DNA of 64,000 nucleotides, taken from NCBI GenBank assembly GCA_030068075.1, contig CM057827.1, positions 65,920,500 to 65,984,499 on the forward strand. The letters are read 5' to 3'. Both the position numbers and the translations under genes were made by a program. The notes beneath the pieces are model-generated. The model was not told the DNA's origin and did no database searches. It worked only from the letters and a program-made list of their open reading frames with translations. Positions 12,214 to 24,174 of the stretch are shown one piece after another (position 1 is the first letter of the stretch; each line of letters opens with the position of its first letter). This DNA comes from Paguma larvata (Eukaryota; Chordata; Mammalia; Carnivora; Viverridae).

Positions 12214-12439
12214 AAAAAAAAAGTTTTTTTTAATGTTTATTACTTATTTTTGAGAGAGAGAGGGGGACAGAGTGTGAGAAGGGGAAGGGCAGATAGAGAG
12301 GGAGACATAGAATCCTAAGCGGGCTTCAGACTCTGAGCTGTCAGCACAGAGCCTGACACGGGGCTTGAACCCATGAACTGTGAGGTCATGACCCAAGCTG
12401 AAGTCATATGCTTAACTGACTGAGCCGCCCAGATGCCCG
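12214..12439 (-). mobile_element. CAN SINE with target-site duplication
   Basis: Antisense copy: TTTAATGTTTATTACTTATT tail, GAGCTGTCAGCACAGAGCC body complement, ACTGACTGAGCCGCCCAG head complement. ATGCATTTCTTT at 12202-12213 and ATGCATTTTTTT at 12440-12451 form a 12-base duplication with one mismatch. Confidence 0.93.
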
Positions 12440-12451
12440 ATGCATTTTTTT

Positions 12452-13909
12452 TTTATGAACTCATGCAATTCACCTGTAAAACTATCTGAAACCGGTTGAT
12501 TTTAGGGGCTATATATTTTACAAATTCTTCACTTAGTTTTATGTAATTTTCTCTTTTGATATTTTAGCCACTTAAATATTTTCTTAAAAACATGTATTTT
12601 CAAGTATTGGAATACCATTTCATATAGAATTTATTTCTTAGTGGCAGCGAGGTAGCGTCAGTTTTACTGTCACAGAGAATAGGAACAATATCTTGATCAT
12701 TTCTAATTCCTTTACAGTCTTAGAATAGTGCCTTGAATATTGTAGGCTCTTAATGACCATGTGTTGCATCTGAGGTATAATCTGAAAAAACAATTGTAGT
12801 GAAACTCTACCACATTTTAACATCTACACTTGCACAAATCTTAGAAAGGAAAATGAATTTCTGATGACAAAGTTTTAATATTCAATGAATGTATTTAGGG
12901 CATATAAAATGCTAGAGAATATACATTTATTTTAGCAAAGGAAGTATAAAGATGCTTGTCTTACTTTAAAAGTAATTATATGAAAAAGTAGCATTTGAAA
13001 GGTATAAAAAAACTCTCCCACACTTTCAGTATATAATTAACCAACTTCTCTACATTTATTCAGAAAAGAAAGTAATAAACCACTTGTATATAATGGTAGT
13101 CTTGCATTCTATATACTTATATGTCAATAAGCTGAACGTGAATTTTCTCCCGTTCTCAGTTACACAAGTTTGTTTTTGAGATGGCGCGGAGACAGGTATC
13201 ATTACCATAGCTGCAGTTCCATTTTCTAAGGATGTGAATGTACTAATGTAAAACATGGAGGAAAAAATGAAGAGCTCCACTACTATTGAAAACTGCAGTG
13301 CGTGGAAATTAAATCAATATGCGGCTTTTCAAAACAACATGGTGACAGCCGAGAAGTGACGTCTGAGTGCATTCCAGGAAAGACACAAAGGTAGTAGGTG
13401 TCTATTAAAATATCAATCACAGGTAGAAGAATAAGAACAAATCCCTTCCGCATTTTGATTGCCTGATGTTCTGTCCTTTGGTTTCTTGGGATTAATAACA
13501 CCAGTAAGGAGGAGGCTTTTGTAAAAGCAAGGAAATAGGATAGTTTTTAAGAAAATAGAGAGTGCTTTTCCTCCATTATTTGAAATTGACTTAGCTTTAC
13601 CTTGTAAAGTTTTGAGCAGCTGCAGTGATATGCCCACATGTCATCTAGGTTAATTTACTACTCATTAGTGCTGGTGATAACTTCTTTATGAGGACAGTTA
13701 AGGTATTTAATGATGCCATAGATAAACCATGAAACAAAACATATATCCAGGTATTAAATAGGATGGTCCTTTGAAAGGCTGTAGTAGATGATAAAAGAGT
13801 GAAGAAAAAACAGTCAGAGAACAATTCGGCTACTATAAGACAAAGGATAACAGTAAAAACTAACAGCAAAGTACAATTTGTCCAAATACAGCTTCTTACT
13901 GAATTGTAT
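12452..13909. other. Unassigned sequence, about 1.45 kb
   Basis: No gene or repeat I can name. Several antisense frames of 61-74 codons overlap one another between 13.05 and 13.87 kb, but none has a domain signature or convincing codon pattern. Confidence 0.5.
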
Positions 13910-13927
13910 TCTTAACAGTACTGATTT

Positions 13928-13961
13928 TTTCTTAAATTTTTAAAAATGTTTATTTATCCTT

Positions 13962-14007
<46 letters not shown>

Positions 14008-14167
14008 AAGCAGGGGAGGGGAAGACAAAGAGGGAGACAGAATCCTAAGTGGACTCCAGGCTCTGAGCTGTCAGCACAGATCCCAAGGTGGGGTTCAAAC
14101 CCACAAACCATGAGATCATATCCTGAGCTGAAGTCAGACACTTAACTGACTGAGCCACCCAGGCGCC
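13928..14167 (-). mobile_element. CAN SINE with 18-base target-site duplication
   Basis: Antisense copy with a long (GA)n tract and head complement GACTGAGCCACCCAGGCGCC. TCTTAACAGTACTGATTT at 13910-13927 recurs as TCTTAACGGTACTGATTT at 14168-14185 (one mismatch), which fixes the borders. Confidence 0.95.
13964..14005. repeat. (GA)n microsatellite in the SINE tail
   Basis: About 21 GA units. It is the expanded complement of the CT-rich SINE tail, so the microsatellite was seeded by the element. Confidence 0.95.
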
Positions 14168-14185
14168 TCTTAACGGTACTGATTT

Positions 14186-14662
14186 AAGGGGAATGTCAAT
14201 TAAAAAAAAGCCACCTAGGATAGTTGTAATAAAAGATTTGATCAAATGTTATGTACAATTAGCATACTTTTAAGGTATGCTACTGTATTTAGTAAGTTTA
14301 TATCAAGATGTACGCACACTAAGGTTCTTAAATGACATTTGATTATATTCTGAAAATTTGATATAAGATGGTTATTTGAAATTTGCAATGTATTTTTCAA
14401 GTCAACAATGTTATAATTGACATTTTGTCTTCCACCGAATTCAGAAAATAATTTAGTCCCTGATCTAGCTTAAATCTTGTCAAATAGAAAATAGATGAAA
14501 ACAATTCAGTTGTAAAAGTATGAATTAAAACTGAAAACTAAGCTTAAGTAAATAATCATCTCTTATTTGCTTTGCAGTTTAGTGCTCAAGGAGAAGGAAC
14601 TTGTTATAGAATTAAGTGGAGAAATCTGTGAAGATTTCGAAAGGAACTTCTGGGCATTTTCA
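14186..14662. other. Unassigned AT-rich sequence
   Basis: Nothing recognisable between two antisense SINEs. Confidence 0.45.
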
Positions 14663-14674
14663 TAGACTTTACAT

Positions 14675-14712
14675 TTTTTTTATTGTTTACTTTTAAAAAT
14701 TTATTTATTTTT

Positions 14713-14744
<32 letters not shown>

Positions 14745-14901
14745 AGGGGAGGGGAAAAGAGAGAGGGAGACAGAATCCCAAGCAGGTTCCATTGTGTCAG
14801 CTCAGAGCCCAGTGTGGGGCTTGAACTCATCAACTGTAGATCGTGACCTGAACTGAAACCAAGGGCCAGCGGCTTAATCAACTGAGCCACCCACGTGCCC
14901 C
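14675..14901 (-). mobile_element. CAN SINE with probable target-site duplication
   Basis: Antisense copy with a (GA)n tract and head complement CAACTGAGCCACCCACGTGCC. TAGACTTTACAT (14663-14674) and TAGATTTACAT (14902-14912) flank it, differing by one base and a one-base gap. Confidence 0.92.
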
Positions 14902-15009
14902 TAGATTTACATATTGAAGACATTTATAGTTTCTTCATGAATTTATTATGCCATTTCCTAACTTATAATTCTCATATTCCTTAAAACATGCTCATTGCTA
15001 GAATTCTTC

Positions 15010-15384
15010 TATATTAGTTTATTAGGGCTCCTATAACAACATACTATAGGCTGAGTGGCTTAAACAACAGACATTAATTTTCTCACTGTTCTAGATTCTA
15101 GAAGTCCTAGATCAAAGTCTATTTCTTCTGAGGCCTTTCTCCTTGGCTTGCAGCTTGTGGCCTTCTCATTGTGTCCTCACAGGGATTTCCCCCACTGTCT
15201 CTCTGTGTATGTGGATATCTTTTTCTAAGGACATCAGTCAGATTGGACTAGGGCCTCATTTTAACTCAGTAACCTCTTTAGAGGCCCTACTTTCAAGTAT
15301 AACCACATCCCAAGGCAGTGGGCTTAGGACTTCAACATATGAATTTGGGAGGTTGTGGGAGGACACAATTCAACCCATGGTATA
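15010..15384 (-). mobile_element. MaLR-type LTR (MLT1-like), antisense
   Basis: ATATTAGTTTATTAGGGCTC, GGCTTAAACAACAGACATT, GGCCTTTCTCCTTGGCTTGC, CATCAGTCAGATTGGACTAG and CTTCAACATATGAATTTGGG follow the order of the reverse complement of an MLT1 LTR (ERVL-MaLR). No internal retroviral sequence is attached, so it is a solo LTR. The subfamily needs a library search. Confidence 0.75.
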
Positions 15385-15827
15385 GCCGTGATATGATTAT
15401 GGTTAATTTGGATTGGTAGAATTCTTTTAGTCCTAATTGAATCTCTCTTAAAGGATGAAGAATAACCAATTGAGAAAAAAATGGAGGTGGGAAGAGACTA
15501 TTTTTAAGTTAATTGGTAAGAATGGAAAAATATTGGGAAATAAGGTGTGTGCGTGTGCGAAATTAACTGAGTCTCAGGCAGCCTTTACCAGGGAATCAAG
15601 GAATGTTAGAGGAATCTTTGAGTCGGTGTCCTTTCTCAGGTAGGTTGCTGTGTGAAGGGAACAAAATGAAATGAGCTGAAAAAAGGGTATGGAGGCCTGG
15701 AGGGGTATGGAGGGTAAAGCAGTGTGTGACCTAGGTTTACATGCACAAGTAATTCGCAGGTTGAATATTAATTATCTGGGAATTGTTGTAAATTACCTAA
15801 GAGTCAGATATCATCCATTTATAGTTA
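15385..15827. other. Unassigned sequence
   Basis: No gene or named repeat. A plus-strand frame of about 62 codons (15455-15643) shows no domain. Confidence 0.45.
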
Positions 15828-17625
15828 TATTATTTTTAATTATTATTTTATTGACATATAGTTGATGTATAACTATTAATTTTATGTGTGCAACATAATG
15901 GTTTGATATTTGTATATATGATTACAAAATAACACAATAGTCCAATTAACATTTGTCACCATATATAATTACAAAAATTTTTCTTGTAGGGAGGTCTTTC
16001 AAGATCCACTCCATTAGCTACTCTCAATTTTGCAATACACTATTATTAACTACAGTTACCATGCGGGCACACACCCAGAATTGGAATTGCTGGATGGTAT
16101 GGTATTTCTATTTTTAATGTTTTGAGAAACCTCCATAATGTCTGTCATAGTGGTTGCACTAACTTACATTCCCACCAATAGTGCACAAGGGTTCTCCTTT
16201 TTCCACATCCTTGCCAGTTGTTATTTCTTGTCTTTTTAGTAATAGCCATTCTGACAAGTATGAGGTGATATCTCATTGTGGTTTTGTTTTGCATTTCTTT
16301 GATGAGCAATGATGTTGAGTACCTTTTCGTGGGTGTTGGACATCTTTATGTCTCCTTTGGAAAAAAATGTCTATTCAGATCCTCTGTCCATTTTAATTAG
16401 ATTATTTTTGAAATGGGTTTTTTATATTTTTGGGATATTACCCTCTTATCAGATATAACTTGCCGTTTGTTCCCTCCCAGGTGGTAGGTTGCCTTTTTAT
16501 TCTGTTGCTACTTTTCCTTTGCTGTTCGGAAGCTTTTCAGTTTGATGTAGTCCAAAAAATCATTGCCAAGACTGATATCAGGGAGCTTACTGGTTATATT
16601 TTCTTCTAGGAGTAGTATAGTGTCAAGTCTTACATTTAAGTATTTAATCTACCTTGATTTAATTTTATATATTTTACCAGGTAGTGGTCCAGTTTCATTC
16701 TTTTGCCTGAACACCCTTTATTGAAGAGACTCTCCTTCTCTCGTTGTTTATGCTTGATTCTTTTGGTGTAATTAATTGACCATATGTGTCTATTCTGTTC
16801 CATTGGTCTATGTGTCTGTTTTTATGTCAATACCATAATATTTCGATTATGATAACATTGTAATGTAGTTTGAAATCAGGGAGTGTGATGCCTCCAGCTT
16901 TGTTCTTCTTTCTCAGGGTTGCTTTGGCTATTCAAGGTCTTCTGTAGTTCTGTATTAATTTTAGGATTATTTGCTCTATTTCTGTGAAAAATACCATTGA
17001 AATTTTGGTAGGGATTGGATTGAATCCATAGATTTCTTTGGGTAGTATCGACTTTTTAACAATATTAATTCTTCCAATCCATGAAGAAAGAATATCTTTC
17101 CACTTATTTGTGTTGTTTTAAGTTTCTTTTCTTAATGTCTTATAGTTTTTGATGTATCGATCAAAATTCATTTCCTTGGTTAAATTTATTCCTAGATATT
17201 TTATTTTTATATGCAATTTTAAATGAAATTATTTTCTTAATTTCTCTGGTAGTTCGTTATTAGTCTATAGAAATACAACAGATATTTGTATACTGATTTC
17301 GTAGCCTGCAACTTTACTGAATTTATTAGTTCTAATAATTTTTTTGGTAGAGTCTTTATGGTTTTCTCAATAATCCTAAATATCAGTTTATCTGCAAATA
17401 GTGAAATTTTATTTGTTTTTTTCCCAAATTGGATGCCTTTTATTTCTTTTTCTTGCCTAATTTTTTTTCTGGCTATGACTTCCAATACTGTGTTAAATAA
17501 AACTGGCAAAAGTGGGCTTCTTTGTCTTCCTGATCTTAGAGGAAAATATTTTAGCTCTTCACCATTGAGTATGATGCTAGCTGTGGGCTTATAACATGTG
17601 ATTTTCATTAAGACATCACCCATTT
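15828..17625 (-). mobile_element. 5'-truncated old LINE-1, antisense
   Basis: Begins with an L1MA-type 3' UTR complement (TTTATTGACATATAGTTGAT, ATAATGGTTTGATATTTGTA) and continues through the ORF2 C-terminus into the RT domain. It stops near TTCATTAAGACATCACCC. The RT remnant at 17237-17623 shows [18 protein letters not shown] and [19 protein letters not shown], with FADK where active enzymes have FADD. Confidence 0.85.
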
Positions 17626-17659
17626 AATAAAAGAGCAAATCTTGTTGGATTGAGATTTT

Positions 17660-17885
17660 GGGGACAGATATACCTGGGTATGAAACTTGATTTGGTAGCC
17701 TACTATTGGGTAAGCTTGGGTAAGTTATTTTATCCCTCTGAATCCGTTCTCCAATCTGTAAAATGTAGATAATATTATATACATTTTATGTTAGCTTGGG
17801 GATTAGTGGAATAAAGTATGTAGATAGAATATCTGCATTATATTGAGTCTACATAAATGGTAGCTATAATAATAACAATAATGAA
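17660..17885 (+). repeat. MIR SINE fragment
   Basis: GGGTAAGCTTGGGTAAGTTA, CCAATCTGTAAAATGTAGAT, AATATTATATACATTTTATG and a 3' end near AATGGTAGCTATAATAATAA match the order of MIR core and tail in sense orientation. Confidence 0.7.
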
Positions 17886-17979
17886 GGTATTTATAAAAAC
17901 TAAACTTTTTATTTTATTGCTGCACATCATAAACTCAGAGATAGGGTGAATTAAAAGAACTAACCCTTAGAAATAGACA

Positions 17980-19079
17980 CAGTATACCAAAATAAAATGC
18001 CTTTTCACAGCAAAGGAAACCATCGACAAAACAAAAAAGCAATCTGCTGAGTGGGAGAAGATATGACATGATATTTCCAATAAGGGGTTAATATCCAAAA
18101 TATATGAAGAACCTATACAACTCAACATCAAAAGACAACCCAATTAAAAATTGGGTAAAGACCTGAATAGACATTTTTTCCAAAGAAGATATACAGATGG
18201 CCAACGGGCACATGAAAAGGTGCTCAACATCACTCATCATCAGGGAAATGCAAATCAAAACCACAATGGGATACTACCTCACACCTGTCAGGATGGCTAA
18301 AATAAAAAACACACAAAAAAAACAAGTGTTGGGGCACCTGGGTGGCTCAGTCGGTTAAGCGGCCGACCTTGGCTCAGGTCATGACCTCACGGTCTGTGAG
18401 TTTGAGCTCCGCGTCAGGCTCTGTGTTGATGGCTTGGAGCCTGCTTTGGATTCTGTGTCTCCCACTCTCTCTCCCCTTCCTCTGCTCATGCTCTGTCTCT
18501 ATGTCTCTCAAAAATAAAAAACGTTTAAAAAAAAAAGAAAAAAAACAAGTGTTGATGACGATGTGGAGAATAAGCAACACTTGTGCACTGTCGGTGATCA
18601 TGCAAATTGGTGCAGTCACTGTGGAAAACAGTTTGGATGTTCTCCCAAAAATTAAAAAGAGAATTACCTTATGATCCATTAATTCCAATGCTGGGTATTT
18701 ACCCAAAGAACTCGAAAGCACTAATTTTAAAAGGTAAATGCAGCCCTATGTTCATTGCAGCATTATTACAATAGCCAAGATATGGAAGCAGCCCAAATAT
18801 CCACTGATAAATGCATGGATGAAAACATTACTCAGCCATAAAGAAGAATAAAATATTGCCTTTTGCAACAGCATGGATGGACCTGGAGTATGTAATGCTA
18901 AGTGAAATAAGTCAGTCAGAGAAAGAAAAATATCATATGCTTTCACTCATATGTGGAATTTAGAAAACCAAACAAATAAACGAAGGAAAAATGAGACAAA
19001 AAGAATAATAGACTATTGAATATTGGGAACAAACTGGTGGTTGCCAGAGGAGAGGTGGATGGGTGAAAAAAAAGAAGAA
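17980..19079 (+). mobile_element. 5'-truncated LINE-1, sense
   Basis: ORF2 C-terminal sequence (GCACAGCAAAGGAAACC-like start, CAGATGGCCAACGGGCACAT, CACACCTGTCAGGATGGCTA) through the 3' UTR (CTCATATGTGGAATTTAG, ACTGGTGGTTGCCAGAGG) to a short A-tail. AGAAATAGACA (17969-17979) and AGAAATAAACA (19080-19090) are a likely target-site duplication. A SINE interrupts it. Confidence 0.85.
18332..18537 (+). mobile_element. CAN SINE (felid type) inside L1, perfect 17-base duplication
   Basis: A near-consensus felid copy: CACCTGGGTGGCTCAGTCGG, tRNA-like A box, GAGTTTGAGCTCC at the B-box position, CT-rich tail and A-tail. AAAAAAAACAAGTGTTG occurs at 18315-18331 and again, identically, at 18538-18554. Little divergence makes this one of the younger insertions here. 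Confidence 0.96.
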
Positions 19080-19112
19080 AGAAATAAACATCCCTGATGA
19101 CATTAAATAGAC

Positions 19113-19535
19113 GTTTTAGTTTCCTAGGGCTGCTGTATCAAATTATTACAGACTTGGTGGCTTAGAAACAGAATCGTATTCTTTCGCAATTTGGGGGCCT
19201 TGAAGTTTAAAGCCAAGATGTTGGTAGGATTGATTCTTCGCATTCTGAAGGAAAATTCCTTCTGTGCCTCGATCCTGACTGTGTGGCTGCTGGAATCCTC
19301 GGTGTTTCTCAGCTTGTAGATTGATGATTATGATTTCTACCTTTGTTTTCACATCTGCATATACTCTCTATTTTCTTTTAAGGACACTTGTCATTGACTT
19401 TAGGACCTGCCCTAATCTAGATGATCTCGACGTCTTCAGTTTCTTTAATTCTGCAAGATGCTTTTTCCAAATGACGTCACAGTCATAGATTTCAGGTGGA
19501 TATGTTTTTTGTGAAGTTAGCAGTCAACCAGTACA
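19113..19535 (-). mobile_element. MaLR-type LTR (MLT1-like), antisense
   Basis: GTTTTAGTTTCCTAGGGCTGC-type start, GGTGGCTTAGAAACAGAAT, TTAAGGACACTTGTCATTG, CAAGATGCTTTTTCCAAATG and a diverged end near AGTCAACCAGTACA. Same family as 15010-15384 but a different, more diverged type. Confidence 0.65.
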
Positions 19536-20820
19536 ATAGAGGAATAAAATAACTTAATGAAATTTTAAGGATAATTTAGATAATAATATCATACATCTGA
19601 GAAATACTTTAAAAATCCCTTTCTTAGCTCTTTTAAGGTTTGATATTTAAAATAAAGCTTAAATGAAATTTATAAAAATAAGTTTTTTGTTTATTCAAAC
19701 TTGAATAAGTCAGGGGAATTAGACATTTATTTAGATATAAACTATAATATGTGGAAGTTGGATAATAATAACTACTAATAATTAATGACAAGTAGCGATT
19801 AGTGTTTGTTCTATGCTTAACACACATTTCTTTAAAAGTACTACCTCATGCAATCCTCATAAAAATCACAGGATGCACAATAGCAATCCCAAAATAGCTA
19901 CAGATACATCCATATTTGGAAAATTATAGTAACAATGGCAAGTAGACCAGATTTGAGATAATTCATAAATATCTTATATTTGAAATTTTGTTGAATAGAT
20001 AACAAAGGCATAGTAAAGCCTTGTTTATGACTATGGCAGGCCAACTGATTGCATGAGTTTTTCTGAAGGAAGTTTGGGTCGGACCTAGTTGCTTGAACGT
20101 GAAGGCAAGACGAAGGTTTGTTCTTTATCATTTAACAAGAGAGCTTTGGGAAAAGTGAGATTGGGGATTGCTTTCCGGTATTGTTGAGGAAAGCAAGCAC
20201 GCGACAGAATAGTGGCTCAAAATTATTCTTTGTCCCGTCCCCGTGACCATGATGAAACTTCGTTATCTGAGTGGCATATGACTACGAAAGGATAAGCTAT
20301 TATTGTTGGTGCCAAATAAAAAGGTTGTAATAACCATTCTACTTAAGAAGAAATATCTTTGAGAGATCAGAGGAATTGTGGCACTAGTGGTGGTGGGGTC
20401 AGGGCGGGGAGGGGGAGCCATATTGGAACAGGGTCCTGAAAAGAGCAGTTGAATTAGGAAGTGACTCAGCATCACTAGAGCCTACAGGGATGGTAGGAGT
20501 TGGTGATTGGTAGTAGAGTACTAGTTAATAGCAGCAGTGTTGAAAGCCAAACTGGGGATGGATGTTAATTAGACAAATTATGATTTTGCACTGCTTTCTT
20601 TAAATAAGTAGAAAATTGTCACTCGTAGATTGTGGGATTGCTCTTGGCAGAAAACTAGATGTCTGTTGGAGGCAAAAATCTTTTGATGTTATATACTTTT
20701 GAAAATGGACTAGTAGAAGTAAAGTCTTTAGAGGTTTTTTTTTTAATCATGCCAGAAATGCCTTTTCCCTAAACACTTAAAATTGCAATGCCCCAAATGT
20801 TCATAATATCATATTATTAA
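19536..20820. other. Unassigned sequence, about 1.3 kb
   Basis: No gene. A faint MIR-like phrase (TTCTATGCTTAACACACAT, then ATGCAATCCTCATAAAAATC) lies at 19800-19870 but is too diverged to call. Confidence 0.45.
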
Positions 20821-20831
20821 AACACATTACA

Positions 20832-21033
20832 AGGCACCTGGGTGGCTCAGTTGGGTAAGCATCTGACTTCGGCTCAGGTCATAATCTCATGGTTAGTGAG
20901 TCTGAATCTTGCTCTGAATTCCGTGCTGACAGCTTGGAGCCTGGAGCCTGCTTCGGATTCCGAGTCTCCCTTTCTTTCTGGCCCTCCCCTGGTTTCTCTC
21001 TCTCTCAAATAAATAATAAACATAAAAAAAAAT
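20832..21033 (+). mobile_element. CAN SINE (felid type)
   Basis: GGCACCTGGGTGGCTCAGTT head, GACTTCGGCTCAGGTCATAA, GAGCCTGGAGCCTGCTTCGG, CT-rich tail and a broken AATAAATAATAAACAT A-tail. Confidence 0.93.
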
Positions 21034-22094
21034 TAAAATAAGGTCATCATGTAGAATGGCCAAAATTGGCAAAAAACAATCTTTGTCATTTGATTGACCT
21101 ACAACTTATTTGTAAATTTACAGAGCATTGCTTTTATCATAATATAAAGCCTTGTAGTAAATGACATTGATAAGTATCTGGGATCTTATCCTCTCTCTCT
21201 GTTTTTGTTTTTGTTTTTTTCCTTTCCAAACTATATTAAATTTGCAAATTAAAAAAAAAAAAAACAAAATCACTGTGATTCTATTTGGAAAATTTTGATC
21301 TGAGTTCAAAATGATATGTAACAGCAAGATCATAACAGTTATCCTCTGACAAATCTAAAGGAAGCTTTACTTGTTCTTACACAGTCGATGCATTATGAAA
21401 CAATTCATCACTAGGACTTAGAAAACTGTTATAAAGGATAATAGTTAAATAGCTATTTTAGGATAGAACAATTGATTGCTGACCCCAACACTCACTTGCT
21501 TTTAATCTTTCAAGTTCTCTGTAGGAAACATTAAAATACTTACAAATCCTTTTGTAGTCTGGTAGGAAAAACAATAAATAAGACGAACTCATAGTTATGT
21601 AATCTGTTTTCTTCCATTTATTTTCCTCATTTACCTCTGGATCACATTTATACTACTAACTGCCAGTCCAAATGCAAATGTGCAAGAGGGGTAAATGGGA
21701 AAGGGTATTTCCTAAAGCAAATTTTGAAATCTTTAAATTTCCATCTGGAGATCTTAGAGGGAAGATTGATATTCAGAAGAATAGATATCTTCATTATAAA
21801 TATGAGATATTTTTATATTTATATTTTATGTAAATTTGTGCAGAGAAACAGGATTTATGTGAAGTGAGTGGTCATTACCTCGGGATAAATACTTTCTTTC
21901 TGAAGAAATTGCCAGTTACTTCCTTTCTTTTTCCTTAGCAATGTGCTACTCTAATCTTCATGTGACCAAAGATTTTATTCGAAGAGTACTGCTTGTTCAT
22001 GACCTCTATGTGCCTGTGAACTTAAGTTAAAGACTAGTTGCCACTAGCTTATGGAGATGGGCAGCTTATAGCTCTTCCAAGTGATTATGTTCTG
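21034..22094. other. Unassigned AT-rich sequence, about 1.1 kb
   Basis: No gene or named repeat. It includes a short CT run with G/T-rich sequence near 21190-21225 and an A14 run at 21250-21264. Confidence 0.45.
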
Positions 22095-22420
22095 CTAAGA
22101 AAACAAACTGGATTTTTTTGTGGCTTAACATATACAAGTTAATTTCTCTCTCACATAAGGTCTGCAGTCACATGGGACGGCTCCCTTCTAAGGGTAGACT
22201 TAGAAATCTAGGCTGTTTCAACCTTGTAGCCTTATCATCTCAACAAATGGATTCCACTGTCGCCACAGAAGGTAGAGGGAGAGCAAAAGGTTTATATATT
22301 GTCTTTTACATGCTTCAGTCTGGAATGGCTACATAGTATTTCTGTGCACAGTCTGTTGGTCAGAACTAGGCCTAGAGCACAAGGCCAGACAGTAGGAGGG
22401 TTCTGAAACGTGGGTGAGCA
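22095..22420 (+). repeat. Possible ancient interspersed repeat
   Basis: TGGCTTAACATATACAAGTT, TTTCTCTCTCACATAAGGTC, GACGGCTCCCTTCTAAGG and TGTTGGTCAGAACTAGGCC follow the order of an old mammalian repeat that usually reads 'ttatttctctctcacgta ... ggctccttccatct ... attggtcagaacttagtca'. I cannot assign its class. Confidence 0.35.
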
Positions 22421-23110
22421 CATGGATAGAGAGTGTATAGGAAATGCCTCTGTCACATAACTAAATGAGCCTAAAGAAACAATTACTGATACAGTTTATA
22501 ATCATCTTACACTGTAAAATGTGGGAAAGGATTATAGTACTTTGCTAACTGTGTTGAAAGATTCTGGCTCTTGCATTTGGTCAGATTGAGTTTTCTTACA
22601 GGAATAAGAAAGAATGTCATCCCTTTACCTGGCTGATTTGAGAGGAGAGAAGAAAATTTATATTTGTGAATTTGGGAAAGGAATTTGTTCTTATATAAGA
22701 GGTAGGATCAGAAGAGTTTTAGTAATGGAAGTGGAATAAGTGGTTAAGGAACATGAAACTACTTAAGTTGAATATCAGTTTTATACATCTCTTTGTGTAC
22801 TTACTTATAACTTTAGATACTTTCCTCTGTTAGAAACATGCTATAATTTCATACTCAATGCATTTGTATATTTTTGTCTTGCACATTTCTTCCACAGAGA
22901 AATTGAGGTGGTTTAATTATAATCGCTATCTGAAATATCTTATTCCTCGGATGTGTATCATCGATCTACATAGAAACATAAAAGTTTAAAGTAGTTAGAT
23001 GAATTTGTTGAAATATTTGGTTAGTGAATGTTTCTAATGACATTAAAACTAGGTTTTTGGGTTATTAAAACACTTACTGATACAAATAAAAATAGTGATG
23101 ATGGTGATAA
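22421..23110. other. Unassigned AT-rich sequence
   Basis: No gene or named repeat. Ends in a short GATGATGG-type trinucleotide run. Confidence 0.45.
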
Positions 23111-23179
23111 TGATGATGGCAGACACTTAACTGAACATATATTACAAACCAGACACTGTTCCAAGTATACTAAATATGC

Positions 23180-23210
<31 letters not shown>

Positions 23211-23218
23211 TTAAAAAG

Positions 23219-23272
<54 letters not shown>
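23180..23272. repeat. Two (TA)n tracts with inverted-repeat edges
   Basis: TA tracts at about 23180-23205 and 23222-23272 are separated by AAAGTTTAAAAAGATC. TAAAGTTTAA (23205-23214) and its exact complement TTAAACTTTA (23273-23282) bracket the second tract, so the block could fold as a long hairpin. Confidence 0.95.
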
Positions 23273-23277
<5 letters not shown>

Positions 23278-23332
23278 CTTTACCCTAATCCTTCTTGATA
23301 GGTTAGTTAGTATTTTAAAGATAAGGAAATTG

Positions 23333-23554
23333 GGGCACCTGGGTGGCTCAGTCAGTTGAGTGGCCGACTTCAGCTCAGGTCATGATCTCACCGTCTGTGA
23401 GTTCGAGCCCCGTGTCGGACTCTGTGCTGATGGCTCAGAGCCTGGAGCCTGCTTCGGATTCTGTGTCCCCCTCTCTCTCTGCCTTTCCTTTGCTCATACT
23501 CTGTCTCTCTATGTCTCTCAAAAAATAAAATAAAAAAAAGCTAAAAAAAAAAAG
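23333..23554 (+). mobile_element. CAN SINE (felid type) with target-site duplication
   Basis: Close to consensus: CACCTGGGTGGCTCAGTCAG, GAGTTCGAGCCCCGTGTCGG, GAGCCTGGAGCCTGCTTCGG, A-tail broken by CT. AAGGAAATTG at 23323-23332 is repeated exactly at 23555-23564. The target was a MIR. Confidence 0.96.
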
Positions 23555-23645
23555 AAGGAAATTGAAAGTGCAGTCATGCTAAGTGACTTGCTCAACGAAG
23601 TTGATGCAAATATTGTGTGTTGGGTAGGGAATTAAAGTTACCGCT

Positions 23646-24170
23646 CTGCCCCACCCCCCTGTTTGCCCCCTAATTGATAAGGTCCAAATTTGTTTGGATT
23701 TCCAAAACAGAAATCCAGAGCTATGACATAGGTCGCCTGACTTCCAGATCAGGTGAAAAGAATCATGCTTTAGAGCAAAACAGTTCTTATTTAATTTGTC
23801 AAAATGTTTAAATTGCCTTCTCAATTCTTTGGACACGACAAATTTTGTTTCGGGGATTATAGTACTGCTATGAAACAGGGATTAGATGGGGCAATGGGGT
23901 AGGATTTCATGAGGTGTAAGAACCAGAGGCAAATTGTTTTGTCAGCCAAAAAGGGTGCTGGCTGTGGTACAGCTTCTCATTTTGAAATACTAGAGGAGTA
24001 AGAGAAAACTATAATTCATCTAGACTCTTGTGAAGACATACACTTTTTAAAAATGAAATCATATGTCAACTATTGCTTTGATTGGACTCTGTCTGAAAAT
24101 ACTTTTTTATCATGTTGAGTACCCCAAATAATTGTGTGCTGAATGTAAATAATGTATTAATATAAGTGCT
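23646..24170. other. Unassigned sequence
   Basis: No gene or named repeat. A 10-base cytosine-rich run lies near 23650. Confidence 0.45.
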
Positions 24171-24174
24171 TATA

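Larger units (their letters stand above)
23115..23645 (-). repeat. MIR SINE split by (TA)n and a CAN SINE
   Basis: ACCAGACACTGTTCCAAGTA at left, TAGTATTTTAAAGATAAGGA before the SINE and TAAGTGACTTGCTCAACGAA after it follow the complement of MIR order. The pieces line up if the TA tract and the SINE are removed. Confidence 0.6.

Noticed and set aside
18332..18420. tRNA gene (A and B box-like motifs)
   Set aside because: This is the tRNA-derived head of a CAN SINE; it cannot fold as a full tRNA, and the same head occurs throughout the window.
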